NCBI GenBank assembly: GCA_903832395.1
Contig: CAILBF010000074.1
Coordinates: 1 to 20,099 of the forward strand
Origin: an uncultured Actinomycetes bacterium
GTDB taxonomy: Bacteria > Actinomycetota > Actinomycetes > Nanopelagicales > Nanopelagicaceae
Length of the DNA: 20,099 nt
Reading direction: 5' to 3'
Below, piece by piece: positions 7,791 to 14,916 of the stretch. Made by a program: the position numbers and the translations under genes. Each line of letters starts with the position of its first letter. Within the stretch, counting starts at the first letter, position 1. The notes under the pieces were generated by a model. The model ran no database searches. It saw only the letters and a program-made list of their open reading frames with translations, and had not been told where the DNA came from.

Positions 7791-8554
7791 CAGTGGCCAG
7801 TTCCGAGGTAGGCAGCGATAACTGCTGGATTGCGGCGAACGCTCTCCGCATCTCCGCTTGCGATAATTTCACCAAAATTTAAGACATACAACTTGCTGCA
7901 AACTTCCATTACAACATCCATATGATGCTCAACTAGTAGCACCGACATCTGGGCACTTAAGTTACGGATCAATAAGTTCATCCACTCGATATCTTGGGCA
8001 CCTAATCCGCCTGCAGGCTCATCCAACATCAATATCCTTGGTTCACTCACTAACGCTCGCGCAATTGCTACGCGTTTAGTGTCGGGGTATGAAAGCGTGT
8101 CCGCTCTGCGATTAGCTAGGTCAGCGGCATACACGCGCTCGAGGGCAATTAATGCGCGATCACGGATTCTTTTCTCATCTTTTGTATTGCGACCTAAGGC
8201 CGCCGAGATTAAGCCTGTCTGAGCTAAATGCTGAGCGCCAATCATTACATTTTCAAGAACCGTTAAGTCGCCAAATAAACCAACGCCTTGCAAAGTTCGT
8301 GCGATTCCAAGATCAACCAATTCGTCGGTACGAGGGAAGGCTCGCATCTCACCACTTAAATAGAAGGTGCCCTCATCTGGTGTAACTAGTCCGCAGAGTG
8401 CGTTAAACAAAGTTGTCTTCCCAGCCCCGTTGGGTCCTATCAATCCAACAACTTCGTTTGCACCAATTTCGAAATTAACATCATTGAGGGCCCGAAGTCC
8501 GCCAAAGGAGATAGATACTCCCTGGACTTGCAACGCTGCAGTATTAGTAGACAT
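7790..8554 (-). CDS. livG: Branched-chain amino acid-type ABC transporter ATPase LivG, atypical signature motif
   Basis: ATPase partner of LivF. With the ATG at 8554 the protein has 254 residues: Walker A GPNGAGKT at 40-47, Q-loop LQGVGLF near 98-104 following GIART, Walker B ILMLDEP at 174-180 with E179, and VLLVEHHMDVV, the usual LivG switch-histidine region. The ABC signature is unusual: LSYPD (154-158) where LSGGQ or LSYGQ is expected, so the first conserved glycine position holds proline; the following KRVAIARALVSEP is normal. Start choice is uncertain: in-frame ATGs at 8563 and 8587 are longer, and none has a clear Shine-Dalgarno. I prefer 8554 because it best matches the family's N-terminus and overlaps alr by only 11 bp. 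Family assignment is secure. Confidence 0.9.
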   Translation of the reverse strand: MSTNTAALQVQGVSISFGGLRALNDVNFEIGANEVVGLIGPNGAGKTTLFNALCGLVTPDEGTFYLSGEMRAFPRTDELVDLGIARTLQGVGLFGDLTVLENVMIGAQHLAQTGLISAALGRNTKDEKRIRDRALIALERVYAADLANRRADTLSYPDTKRVAIARALVSEPRILMLDEPAGGLGAQDIEWMNLLIRNLSAQMSVLLVEHHMDVVMEVCSKLYVLNFGEIIASGDAESVRRNPAVIAAYLGTGH

Positions 8555-9647
8555 GAGGTGCATAGATTCTAGGCACCCGCGGCCCAATCCGCGTCACTAT
8601 TTCATAATTAATCGATAACGATGCGGTAGCCCAGTCATCGGCCGTGAATTCACCATGAGCGCCATCGCCAAAAACTATTACCCAGTCCCCTGAATCGGCC
8701 GTGGATTCGGGCCCAAGATCTACGACGAATTGATCCATTGAAACTCGGCCAATTATTGGTGCCCGTTTTCCATCGATAAAAATGCCGGCACCTTGAGCAA
8801 CTCGTGGAATTCCATCGGCATATCCCATGGCAACTACTCCCAGTCGAGTTTGCGCAGAAGTAATGGCCGTTGCGCCGTAACCAACTGGAGAGCCAGCTGG
8901 CACTTTCTTTACTAAATGGAGCTTGGCTCGAAGTTGCATCGCGGGTTTTAAACCCAAACTCTTACTATCGCCTAAAGTTTTTACGTCTGGTGACAATCCG
9001 TATAGTGCAATGCCAGTGCGCACTAAATCAAAGACTGCCTCGTGGTCTCGTAACGTTGCCGCAGAGTTAGATAAGTGCTTAACCGGTGGATTAATACCGA
9101 TGGCAGCTAAATCTGCAATCATTGATTGAAAGCGTAAGAGTTGCACTTCATTTTGCTTTTCGCCGGGCTCATCGGCTCGAGCAAAGTGAGAAAAGATTCC
9201 AACAACCTCAACCTGTGAAAAATCTAGAGTTAAAAACTCATCCCATTCATCTAGGAACCCACCACGTGTCATTCCAGTATCGACTTCAATATGAATGCGT
9301 GCTTTAGTTTTAAGAGCTGATATTTCACTAAAAGCTGCGATGGATGCCACTGCTACATCAATATCGTGATTGTGGGCGGCTCTAAAGTCAGATCCTGGTG
9401 AAACCAGCCATGCAAGAATTGGAATTCTTACACCGTGTGTACGAAGTGCAATTGCTTCCTCTAGTAAGGCAACACCCAACCAATCGGCGCCAGACTTTTC
9501 GCTAGCTAAACCAATCTCTACTAAACCATGCCCGTAAGCATCAGCTTTAACAACTGCCATTAAATCCACACCACTTGCCGCTTTTAATAGCGAGATATTC
9601 GAAGCTATTGCCGCTAGATCAATCCGGGCTTCCGCGCGATGCTCCAT
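8544..9647 (-). CDS. alr: Alanine racemase
   Basis: PLP-dependent enzyme that interconverts L- and D-alanine, supplying D-Ala for peptidoglycan. The 367-residue protein has the PLP-lysine motif VVKADAYGHG (K34), the N-terminal TIM-barrel segments HIEVDTGMTRGG at about 119-130 and FSHFARADE at about 152-160, and the second catalytic base in MGYADGIPR (Y276) followed by GRVSMDQ (M304 region), which contributes to the active site of the partner subunit. Length and motif spacing are standard for Alr. The ATG at 9647 overlaps the TAA of acpS by one base. The 3' end overlaps livG by 11 bp. In many Actinobacteria an NAD(P)HX epimerase/dehydratase gene separates acpS and alr and tsaE follows alr closely; neither holds here. 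Confidence 0.97.
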   Translation of the reverse strand: MEHRAEARIDLAAIASNISLLKAASGVDLMAVVKADAYGHGLVEIGLASEKSGADWLGVALLEEAIALRTHGVRIPILAWLVSPGSDFRAAHNHDIDVAVASIAAFSEISALKTKARIHIEVDTGMTRGGFLDEWDEFLTLDFSQVEVVGIFSHFARADEPGEKQNEVQLLRFQSMIADLAAIGINPPVKHLSNSAATLRDHEAVFDLVRTGIALYGLSPDVKTLGDSKSLGLKPAMQLRAKLHLVKKVPAGSPVGYGATAITSAQTRLGVVAMGYADGIPRVAQGAGIFIDGKRAPIIGRVSMDQFVVDLGPESTADSGDWVIVFGDGAHGEFTADDWATASLSINYEIVTRIGPRVPRIYAPHVY

Positions 9648-9991
9648 TAGCGGCGCTCTACGATAACCATCGCCGATGCAATTCCAGCATCATGCGACAG
9701 GGATAAATGAACATCTGCGCCATCGACTAAGTCGGCGATTTCGCCTCTAAATAAAAATGCAGGTTTACCGCTCTCGAGGTTGATTACTTCAGCTTCGTGC
9801 CAGGCTAAGCCTTTGCCGGCATTGAGAGCTTTAGCTAGCGCCTCTTTCGCGGCAAAGCGCGCTGCAAGGGATGCAATTGGTTTAACGCTCTCGGCTTGGG
9901 TAAAGAGTTTTTCGCGCAGACCTGGAGTTCGATCAAGGGAGGCCTTAAAGCGTTCAATATCAACAACATCGATGCCGATTCCATCAATCAT
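9647..9991 (-). CDS. acpS: Holo-[acyl-carrier-protein] synthase AcpS
   Basis: Transfers 4'-phosphopantetheine from CoA to a serine of acyl carrier protein, activating fatty acid synthesis. The N-terminus MIDGIGIDVVDIERF contains the Mg-binding aspartate (D8), and RFAAKEALAKAL at about 45-56 contains the second metal ligand, E50; HLSLSHD near residue 95-101 is also conserved. I chose the ATG at 9991 (114 residues), which starts right at the family N-terminus; an in-frame ATG at 10039 would add 16 residues overlapping the PAP2 gene with no family similarity. The gene starts 10 bp after the PAP2 stop and overlaps alr by one base. Length is close to the usual 115-130. Confidence 0.93.
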   Translation of the reverse strand: MIDGIGIDVVDIERFKASLDRTPGLREKLFTQAESVKPIASLAARFAAKEALAKALNAGKGLAWHEAEVINLESGKPAFLFRGEIADLVDGADVHLSLSHDAGIASAMVIVERR

Positions 9992-10001
9992 GTCACTAAG
10001 C

Positions 10002-10652
10002 CTAGTGCAGTTGGCTCTTTGAGGGAACGTAGCGATCAAGGGCGATGACTGCGACTAGTAATGCACTTCCAATAAATAGTCCACCTAGCAAATCGGTAAA
10101 CCAATGCGTATGTCGGATGAGGGATACGACGCATACGGTGAGTGAAATTGTTATGACGCCAATAATTGCCAGACGCCCTTGATATCTATCAACGCGGGCA
10201 TAGCGGTAAATTAAATAAGCCAAGATTCCCCACGACAAAACCGCATTAGATGCATGCCCGCTTGGATAAGACATGCCTCCAGCATGCAATAAATCAAAGC
10301 CATCATGCGGTTTAGTTCGCCCCAATATGATTTTGAAAACTCCTACGGTTAAATTTAAGGCAAGCAGAGATAGGACCGCCAAATTAAGCGGTCTCCACGT
10401 TTTAAACTTATAGGCGATGTAGCACGCTGCTAGAAGTAGCACGGTTGCCGTCAGAGAACGAAGGCCTAAATCATCTAATCGTCTTAAAATAAATCCAGAG
10501 AAACCATTGAAGTGAGGCGGATGTTTACGATTGACATCGTTATCAAAGTTAACAAGCGGACCATTGCTGATTACTTGTTGTGTGACGATGAGAAATCCTA
10601 CAAATAATAGTAATGACCAACGAAGTGCGCGATACATTTGAGCTTTGCGCAT
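10002..10652 (-). CDS. PAP2-family membrane phosphatase
   Basis: Integral membrane lipid-phosphate phosphatase of 216 residues with about six predicted membrane helices. Motif 1 is KIILGRTKP (K107, R112), motif 2 is PSGH (S131, H133), and motif 3 ends HWFTD (H183, D187). In the usual motif 3 an arginine stands six residues before the nucleophilic histidine; here that position is Ser177 and the nearest arginine is R180. The catalytic histidine pair is intact, so it is probably active. Candidate substrates are undecaprenyl pyrophosphate, phosphatidylglycerol phosphate or another lipid phosphate. Its place directly after glmS with no gap and before acpS, among cell-wall and lipid genes, favours an envelope-lipid role, which is inference. 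Start M1 at 10652 is the ATG abutting the glmS stop; codon 6 is an alternative. Confidence 0.88.
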   Translation of the reverse strand: MRKAQMYRALRWSLLLFVGFLIVTQQVISNGPLVNFDNDVNRKHPPHFNGFSGFILRRLDDLGLRSLTATVLLLAACYIAYKFKTWRPLNLAVLSLLALNLTVGVFKIILGRTKPHDGFDLLHAGGMSYPSGHASNAVLSWGILAYLIYRYARVDRYQGRLAIIGVITISLTVCVVSLIRHTHWFTDLLGGLFIGSALLVAVIALDRYVPSKSQLH

Positions 10653-12491
10653 TTATTCGACCGTGACCGATTTAGCCAAGTTTCTCGGTTGATCGACGTC
10701 ATTGCCACGCGCAACTGCCATTTCATAAGCAAAGACTTGCAATGGAACAGTGGCTAGAACAGGTTGAAAGAGCGCCGATACAACGGGAATCCGAATTATG
10801 TGTTCAGCGCCATCAACATGGGCGCCTTCTTCGGCAATAACTATTACTCGCGCACCACGAGCCTTTACTTCTTGAATATTGCTCTGCATTTTTTCATCGA
10901 GCCCATGCTCATGACCGGCTGGAAAAATCGCAATGACTGGCGTTCCTTGATCAATTAAAGCAATTGGGCCATGTTTTAATTCGCCGCCAGCAAAGCCTTC
11001 AGCATGGATATATGCCAGCTCCTTTAATTTAAGGGCGCCTTCAAGGGCTACTGGGTAACCGATATTTCTACCTAAAAATAAAACAATATTGTTTTCGGCA
11101 AAGCTGCGAGTCAACTCACGCAGTGGCTCAACGGTCTCAAGAATTTGTTCAATCTTTCCTGGAAGCTCCAAAAGTTCGTTATACAGCGAGGCAACAGCGG
11201 CATCAGTTAAAGCTCCATTTACTTGCGCTAAGTGCAGGCCGATTAAGTAAACTGCAATCATCTGGGTCAAGAGGGCTTTAGTTGATGCAACGGCAATTTC
11301 TGGGCCGGCATGGGTGTAGAGAACCGCATCTGATTCACGTGGAATTGTTGAAGAGTTTGTATTACAAATGGCTAAGACTCGGGCACCTTGAGCTTTTGCA
11401 TGACGCACTGCCATTAGGGTGTCCATCGTCTCGCCAGATTGGGAGATAGCGATAACTAAAGTGTTGTCATCTACTATCGGGTCGCGGTATCGATATTCGC
11501 TAGCAATTTCGACTTCTACTGGAATCTTCGCCCACTTTTCAATTGCATACTTTGCAACCATGCCCGCGTGATAAGCCGTACCGCAAGCGATGACCGTAAT
11601 TTTCTTGAGTGCACGAATTTCGGCGCTGCTCATATGGAGTTCATCTAAAATAATTTGGTTGTTGTCGCTAAGTCGGCCAATTAAAGTGTCTGCAACAGCC
11701 TTAGGCTGCTCAAAGATCTCCTTGAGCATGAAGTGCGTAAATCCGCCTTTTTGTGCCGCGGTTGCATCCCATGAAATTTCATACTCTTTAGGCACAATTG
11801 CTATGCCATCAAGATCTGTAATGACAACACTGCTTGGGGTAATCGTGACGATTTCATCTTGGCCGAGCTCGATAGCCCGCTTGGTGTAGTCGATAAACGC
11901 CGCGACATCTGAGGCCATGAAATTTTCGCCTTTGCCAAGTCCGACAACTAAGGGTGAGTTACGTCGAACTCCAACCACAACTTCGGGGGCATCGGCGTGG
12001 ATGGCAACTAACGTGAAGGATCCGCGTAGAACTTTGACCGCATCACGCATCGCTGCACTGAGATCACCTTTATGTTCTTTCCGAAGATCGCTAAGCAAAT
12101 GTGCAACCGATTCAGTGTCAGTCTCTGAAGAAAATACATGTCCTCGAGCTTCCAGATCGGTACGAAGTTGAGAATAATTTTCAATAATTCCATTGTGGAT
12201 TACAGCTAACTTGCCCTCATTATCAACGTGAGGGTGGGCGTTGCGATCGGTGGGCCCGCCATGTGTTGCCCATCTCGTGTGACCGATGCCCGAATGTGTT
12301 AATGGAAGTGAACCGCCAAGAGAGTTCTCTAAATTAACTAACTTGCCAGCTTTCTTTTCAATGAAGAGCTTGCCTGGAACTCCTAAAGCAATTCCCGCTG
12401 AGTCATAGCCTCGGTATTCCAGACGGCGCAGACCTTCGATAAGAGGCGTTATGGCAGATTGTGTTCCGCTATATCCCACAATTCCACACAT
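10653..12491 (-). CDS. glmS: Glutamine-fructose-6-phosphate aminotransferase (isomerizing)
   Basis: Makes glucosamine-6-phosphate from fructose-6-phosphate and glutamine, the first committed step to UDP-GlcNAc. The 612-residue protein begins MCGIVGYSG, so Cys2 is the N-terminal glutaminase nucleophile after Met removal. RRLEYRGYDSAG at about 22-33, GHTRWATHG at about 70-78 and HNGIIENY at about 98-105 are glutaminase-domain motifs. Two SIS domains follow, with ISQSGETMDT in the first and GRNIGYPVALEGALKLKE in the second. The C-terminus LAKSVTVE holds the conserved isomerase lysine (K607). It begins eight bases after the glmM stop, so GlmM and GlmS, acting on consecutive steps, are co-expressed. 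The short gap leaves no room for a glmS ribozyme. Confidence 0.98.
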   Translation of the reverse strand: MCGIVGYSGTQSAITPLIEGLRRLEYRGYDSAGIALGVPGKLFIEKKAGKLVNLENSLGGSLPLTHSGIGHTRWATHGGPTDRNAHPHVDNEGKLAVIHNGIIENYSQLRTDLEARGHVFSSETDTESVAHLLSDLRKEHKGDLSAAMRDAVKVLRGSFTLVAIHADAPEVVVGVRRNSPLVVGLGKGENFMASDVAAFIDYTKRAIELGQDEIVTITPSSVVITDLDGIAIVPKEYEISWDATAAQKGGFTHFMLKEIFEQPKAVADTLIGRLSDNNQIILDELHMSSAEIRALKKITVIACGTAYHAGMVAKYAIEKWAKIPVEVEIASEYRYRDPIVDDNTLVIAISQSGETMDTLMAVRHAKAQGARVLAICNTNSSTIPRESDAVLYTHAGPEIAVASTKALLTQMIAVYLIGLHLAQVNGALTDAAVASLYNELLELPGKIEQILETVEPLRELTRSFAENNIVLFLGRNIGYPVALEGALKLKELAYIHAEGFAGGELKHGPIALIDQGTPVIAIFPAGHEHGLDEKMQSNIQEVKARGARVIVIAEEGAHVDGAEHIIRIPVVSALFQPVLATVPLQVFAYEMAVARGNDVDQPRNLAKSVTVE

Positions 12492-12499
12492 ATGTATAA

Positions 12500-13840
12500 C
12501 TACCCCAGTTCAGCTTTGACGATATCTGCAAGCGATCTAGCAATTTCTTCGGCAAGGTTATCACTGGCAGCTTCAACCATCACTCTGACAAGGGATTCAG
12601 TACCTGAAGCCCGAAGGACCACTCGGCCACTATCGCCAAGTCGGAGATTTGCAGCACTAACTGCCGCTGAAATGGCGACGGAGTCATTGAGTTTTTCTTT
12701 CATCACATCTTTTACATTAATTAGAACTTGAGGAAAGCGAACCATGCTGGCAGCTAGCTCTTGTAAAGTCTTTCCAGTTCGAACAATCTCTTGAAGAAGT
12801 TGCACGGCGGTAAGAACACCATCGCCCGTATTGGCAAGTTCGCGCATAATGACGTGGCCGGATTGCTCGCCACCTAATGAATAGTCGTTAGCGATCATGT
12901 TTTCTAAAACATATCGATCGCCTACTTGTGTAGTAACTACATCAATGCCGGATTCGCGCATTGCATGCATAAAACCTAAATTGCTCATCACAGTTGCGAC
13001 TACGGTATTGCCCTTTAATTTACCTCTAGCTTTAAAACCCCGTGCCAAAATTGTAAGAATATGATCGCCATCGATTTCATTCCCAGCCGCGTCAATAGCT
13101 AAACACCTATCGGCATCGCCATCATGGGCAATACCAACGTCAGCGCCCTCTTTTAAGACTGCCGCTCTTAGATGTTGCAGGTGAGTTGATCCACAATCGT
13201 CATTGATATTCCAGCCATCGGGTTGATTAAAAATCGCAATTACTTCAGCTCCCGCTCTGCGATATGCCTCAGGGGCTACAACTGAAGAGGCACCATTTGC
13301 GCAATCAACGACGATCTTTAAACCTTTAAGTGGAGTTTCAACTGATGCCAACACGTGGGTTAGATAGCGCTCACTCGCAGTGTCGTCATTGAGTGCGCGG
13401 CCAACACCTCGACCTGTCGGGCGCTTCCAATCCTCGCCCATGCGCGCTTCAATACGCGCTTCAATAACATCATCTAATTTGCCGCCACCGCGTGCGAATA
13501 ACTTAATTCCATTATCTGGCATTGGATTATGCGAAGCACTAATCATGACCCCAAGATCAGCGTGCGATTCGGCGACCAAGTGGGCAATTGCCGGAGTTGG
13601 TAAAACACCGACGCGATAAACATTTACGCCTGCACTTGTTAAGCCTGCGACCACTGCTGCCTCTAGGAATTCTCCCGATGCGCGTGAGTCTTGACCAACT
13701 ATTGCCGTTGGCTGATGATCTTTATTAGATGAGCTTTCAACCAAGATATGCGCAGCGGCAACAGAGACATCAAGTGCGATTTCAGCAGTGAGTTCGCTGT
13801 TTGCCAAACCACGGATTCCATCGGTACCAAAGAGTGCCAT
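12500..13840 (-). CDS. glmM: Phosphoglucosamine mutase
   Basis: Converts glucosamine-6-phosphate to glucosamine-1-phosphate for UDP-GlcNAc synthesis. The 446-residue protein starts MALFGTDGIRG, as usual for GlmM. The active-site loop ISASHNP carries the phosphoserine (S103); GIKLF follows. The metal-binding loop DGDADR is at 240-245 (D240, D242, D244). The sugar-binding GGEQSGH loop lies near 324-330 and the phosphate-binding RASGTESLVRVM loop near the C-terminus. A strong ribosome-binding site (GAGGAG, six bases before ATG at 13840) sets the start. The gene follows rpsI by 24 bp, so it is probably read from the rplM-rpsI promoter, linking amino-sugar supply to ribosome production. Confidence 0.98.
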   Translation of the reverse strand: MALFGTDGIRGLANSELTAEIALDVSVAAAHILVESSSNKDHQPTAIVGQDSRASGEFLEAAVVAGLTSAGVNVYRVGVLPTPAIAHLVAESHADLGVMISASHNPMPDNGIKLFARGGGKLDDVIEARIEARMGEDWKRPTGRGVGRALNDDTASERYLTHVLASVETPLKGLKIVVDCANGASSVVAPEAYRRAGAEVIAIFNQPDGWNINDDCGSTHLQHLRAAVLKEGADVGIAHDGDADRCLAIDAAGNEIDGDHILTILARGFKARGKLKGNTVVATVMSNLGFMHAMRESGIDVVTTQVGDRYVLENMIANDYSLGGEQSGHVIMRELANTGDGVLTAVQLLQEIVRTGKTLQELAASMVRFPQVLINVKDVMKEKLNDSVAISAAVSAANLRLGDSGRVVLRASGTESLVRVMVEAASDNLAEEIARSLADIVKAELG

Positions 13841-13864
13841 TGGACTCCTCTAGTTAAATGTGGG

Positions 13865-14353
13865 TTAGCGCTTGCTGTATTGAGAACGCTTACGGGCTTT
13901 CTTAAGTCCGTACTTCTTGCGCTCGATAACACGTGCATCACGTGAAAGGAATCCAGCCCTCTTTAGCGCTGGACGGTTTGCTTCTTCATCAATTTGATTC
14001 AATGAACGTGCAACACCAAGACGAAGAGCTCCAGCTTGGCCAGATACTCCGCCACCGTTGATGCGTGCAAAAACGTCGTATTGATTTTCAGCACCTACTG
14101 TGCGGAATGGTTCTGACACAGACTGTTGGTGAACTTTGTTTGGGAAGTAATTCTCAAGTGCCTTACCGTTAATGATCCACTTTCCAGTTCCTGGAGTTAA
14201 GCGAACGCGTGCAACTGCCTCTTTACGACGACCTGTGCCGCCACCTGGGGCCTTGATTGCAGGGCGGTTAGTTGCAGCCGCTGGAGTTGAAGATGTGTAT
14301 GAAGTAGGAACTTCGTTCTCATCGAGATCTGTAACAGTTGTGTTCTCTGACAT
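13865..14353 (-). CDS. rpsI: 30S ribosomal protein S9 with N-terminal extension
   Basis: Small-subunit protein whose basic C-terminal tail reaches the P-site tRNA. The core is complete: GTGRRKEAVARVRL, then NGKALENYF, the glycine-rich INGGGVSGQAGALRLG segment, and the tail KKARKRSQYSKR ending in the universally conserved lysine-arginine. An N-terminal extension of about 38 residues, rich in Thr, Ser, Pro, Ala and acidic residues, precedes the core, as in other Actinobacteria. I chose the ATG at 14353 (162 residues) because AAGGG lies seven bases upstream; the in-frame ATG two codons earlier (14359) is too close to that site. It follows rplM by nine bases, the usual L13-S9 pair. Confidence 0.96.
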   Translation of the reverse strand: MSENTTVTDLDENEVPTSYTSSTPAAATNRPAIKAPGGGTGRRKEAVARVRLTPGTGKWIINGKALENYFPNKVHQQSVSEPFRTVGAENQYDVFARINGGGVSGQAGALRLGVARSLNQIDEEANRPALKRAGFLSRDARVIERKKYGLKKARKRSQYSKR

Positions 14354-14362
14354 TGTCATCCC

Positions 14363-14815
14363 TTACTTCACGATTTGTGAAACTTGTTCGAATACATATG
14401 GTTTTGGTGCTTGTGCAGCATGTGGATGATTAGGTCCAGCATAAACTTTGAGCTTTGATGCAATATCGCGACCAAGACGATTCTTTGGAATCATTCCTTT
14501 GATAGCTTTTTCAACGGCGCGTGTTGGAAACTTCTCAAGCATTTCGCCGTAAACGATCGATGTTAAGCCGCCTGGGAAACCAGAGTGGTGATGTGACCAC
14601 TTAAGCTTTGCTTTGTTACCAGAAAGTGCAATCTTCTCGGCGTTGATAATGATGACGAAGTCACCCATGTCCATGTGTGGTGCAAATGTTGTCTTGTGCT
14701 TTCCGCGAAGTAGAACGGCAGCATGTGTTGCAAGGCGCCCCAAAACTACATCTTGGGCATCGATGACATGCCACTCACGGACTGCGTCACCGGCTTTTGG
14801 ACTATATGTACGCAC
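14363..14815 (-). CDS. rplM: 50S ribosomal protein L13
   Basis: Early-assembly large-subunit protein binding 23S rRNA. The 150-residue sequence has MRTYSPKAGD at the start, WHVIDAQDVVLGRLAT at about 15-30, LLRGKHKTTFAPHMDMGD at about 35-52, KIALSGNKAKLKWSHHHSG at about 61-79, and the conserved GMIPKNRLGRD near 107-117. The start is GTG at 14815, giving the usual actinobacterial N-terminus. A promoter and leader lie upstream at 14906-14816, so this gene opens a new transcription unit after the ABC-F gene. The local ribosome-binding site is weak (AGG about nine bases upstream), which may matter for control by the leader. Confidence 0.97.
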   Translation of the reverse strand: MRTYSPKAGDAVREWHVIDAQDVVLGRLATHAAVLLRGKHKTTFAPHMDMGDFVIIINAEKIALSGNKAKLKWSHHHSGFPGGLTSIVYGEMLEKFPTRAVEKAIKGMIPKNRLGRDIASKLKVYAGPNHPHAAQAPKPYVFEQVSQIVK

Positions 14816-14849
14816 GCTCTTGCCTACCTTCTATTTCGATTTTCCTCAT
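14802..14849 (-). CDS. Possible 15-codon leader ORF overlapping the rplM start
   Basis: A minus-strand ATG at 14849 opens a 15-residue frame (MRKIEIEGRQERAYI) ending at a TAG at 14804-14802, so it overlaps the first 14 bases of rplM in another frame. AAGGG with five-base spacing precedes the ATG, a better ribosome-binding site than the one for rplM. That site lies inside the leader hairpin at 14852-14868. It could be a leader peptide that couples translation into rplM, or a chance frame. There is no family evidence. Confidence 0.25.
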   Translation of the reverse strand: MRKIEIEGRQERAYI

Positions 14850-14851
14850 AA

Positions 14852-14868
14852 GCGCCCTTAAGGAGCGC
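14852..14868 (-). promoter_or_regulatory. Hairpin in the rplM leader
   Basis: On the minus strand GCGCTCC and GGGCGC can pair, with one G-U pair and a TTA loop, to form a seven-base-pair stem near the predicted 5' end of the rplM transcript. Flanking TCCTC (14874-14870) and GAGGA (14847-14843) could add an outer helix if the transcript starts early enough. L13 regulates its own operon in some bacteria, so this could be a feedback site, but no known L13 leader is recognised here. Confidence 0.4.
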
Positions 14869-14877
14869 AGAGGAGTA

Positions 14878-14906
14878 AGGGTACCCGTGCGAGCGCGACG
14901 GGTCAA
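14878..14906 (-). promoter_or_regulatory. Sigma-70-type promoter for rplM-rpsI
   Basis: The minus strand has TTGACC (14906-14901), a 17-base spacer, and TACCCT (14883-14878). The -35 matches five of six consensus bases and the -10 has the key T, A and final T. It lies in the 101-bp gap between the ABC-F stop and rplM, about 63 bases before the rplM GTG, with a predicted start near 14871. It is the clearest promoter in the window and would drive rplM, rpsI and probably glmM onward. Confidence 0.7.
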
Positions 14907-14916
14907 AACCACCTAC

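Noticed and set aside
12492..12499. glmS ribozyme upstream of glmS
   Set aside because: The gap to glmM is eight bases, with no room for the ribozyme.
14883..14903. Inverted repeat ACCCGT/ACGGGT after the ABC-F gene
   Set aside because: A six-base stem with poor inner pairing and no clean T-tract; it lies in the spacer of the rplM promoter and is more simply explained as part of that.
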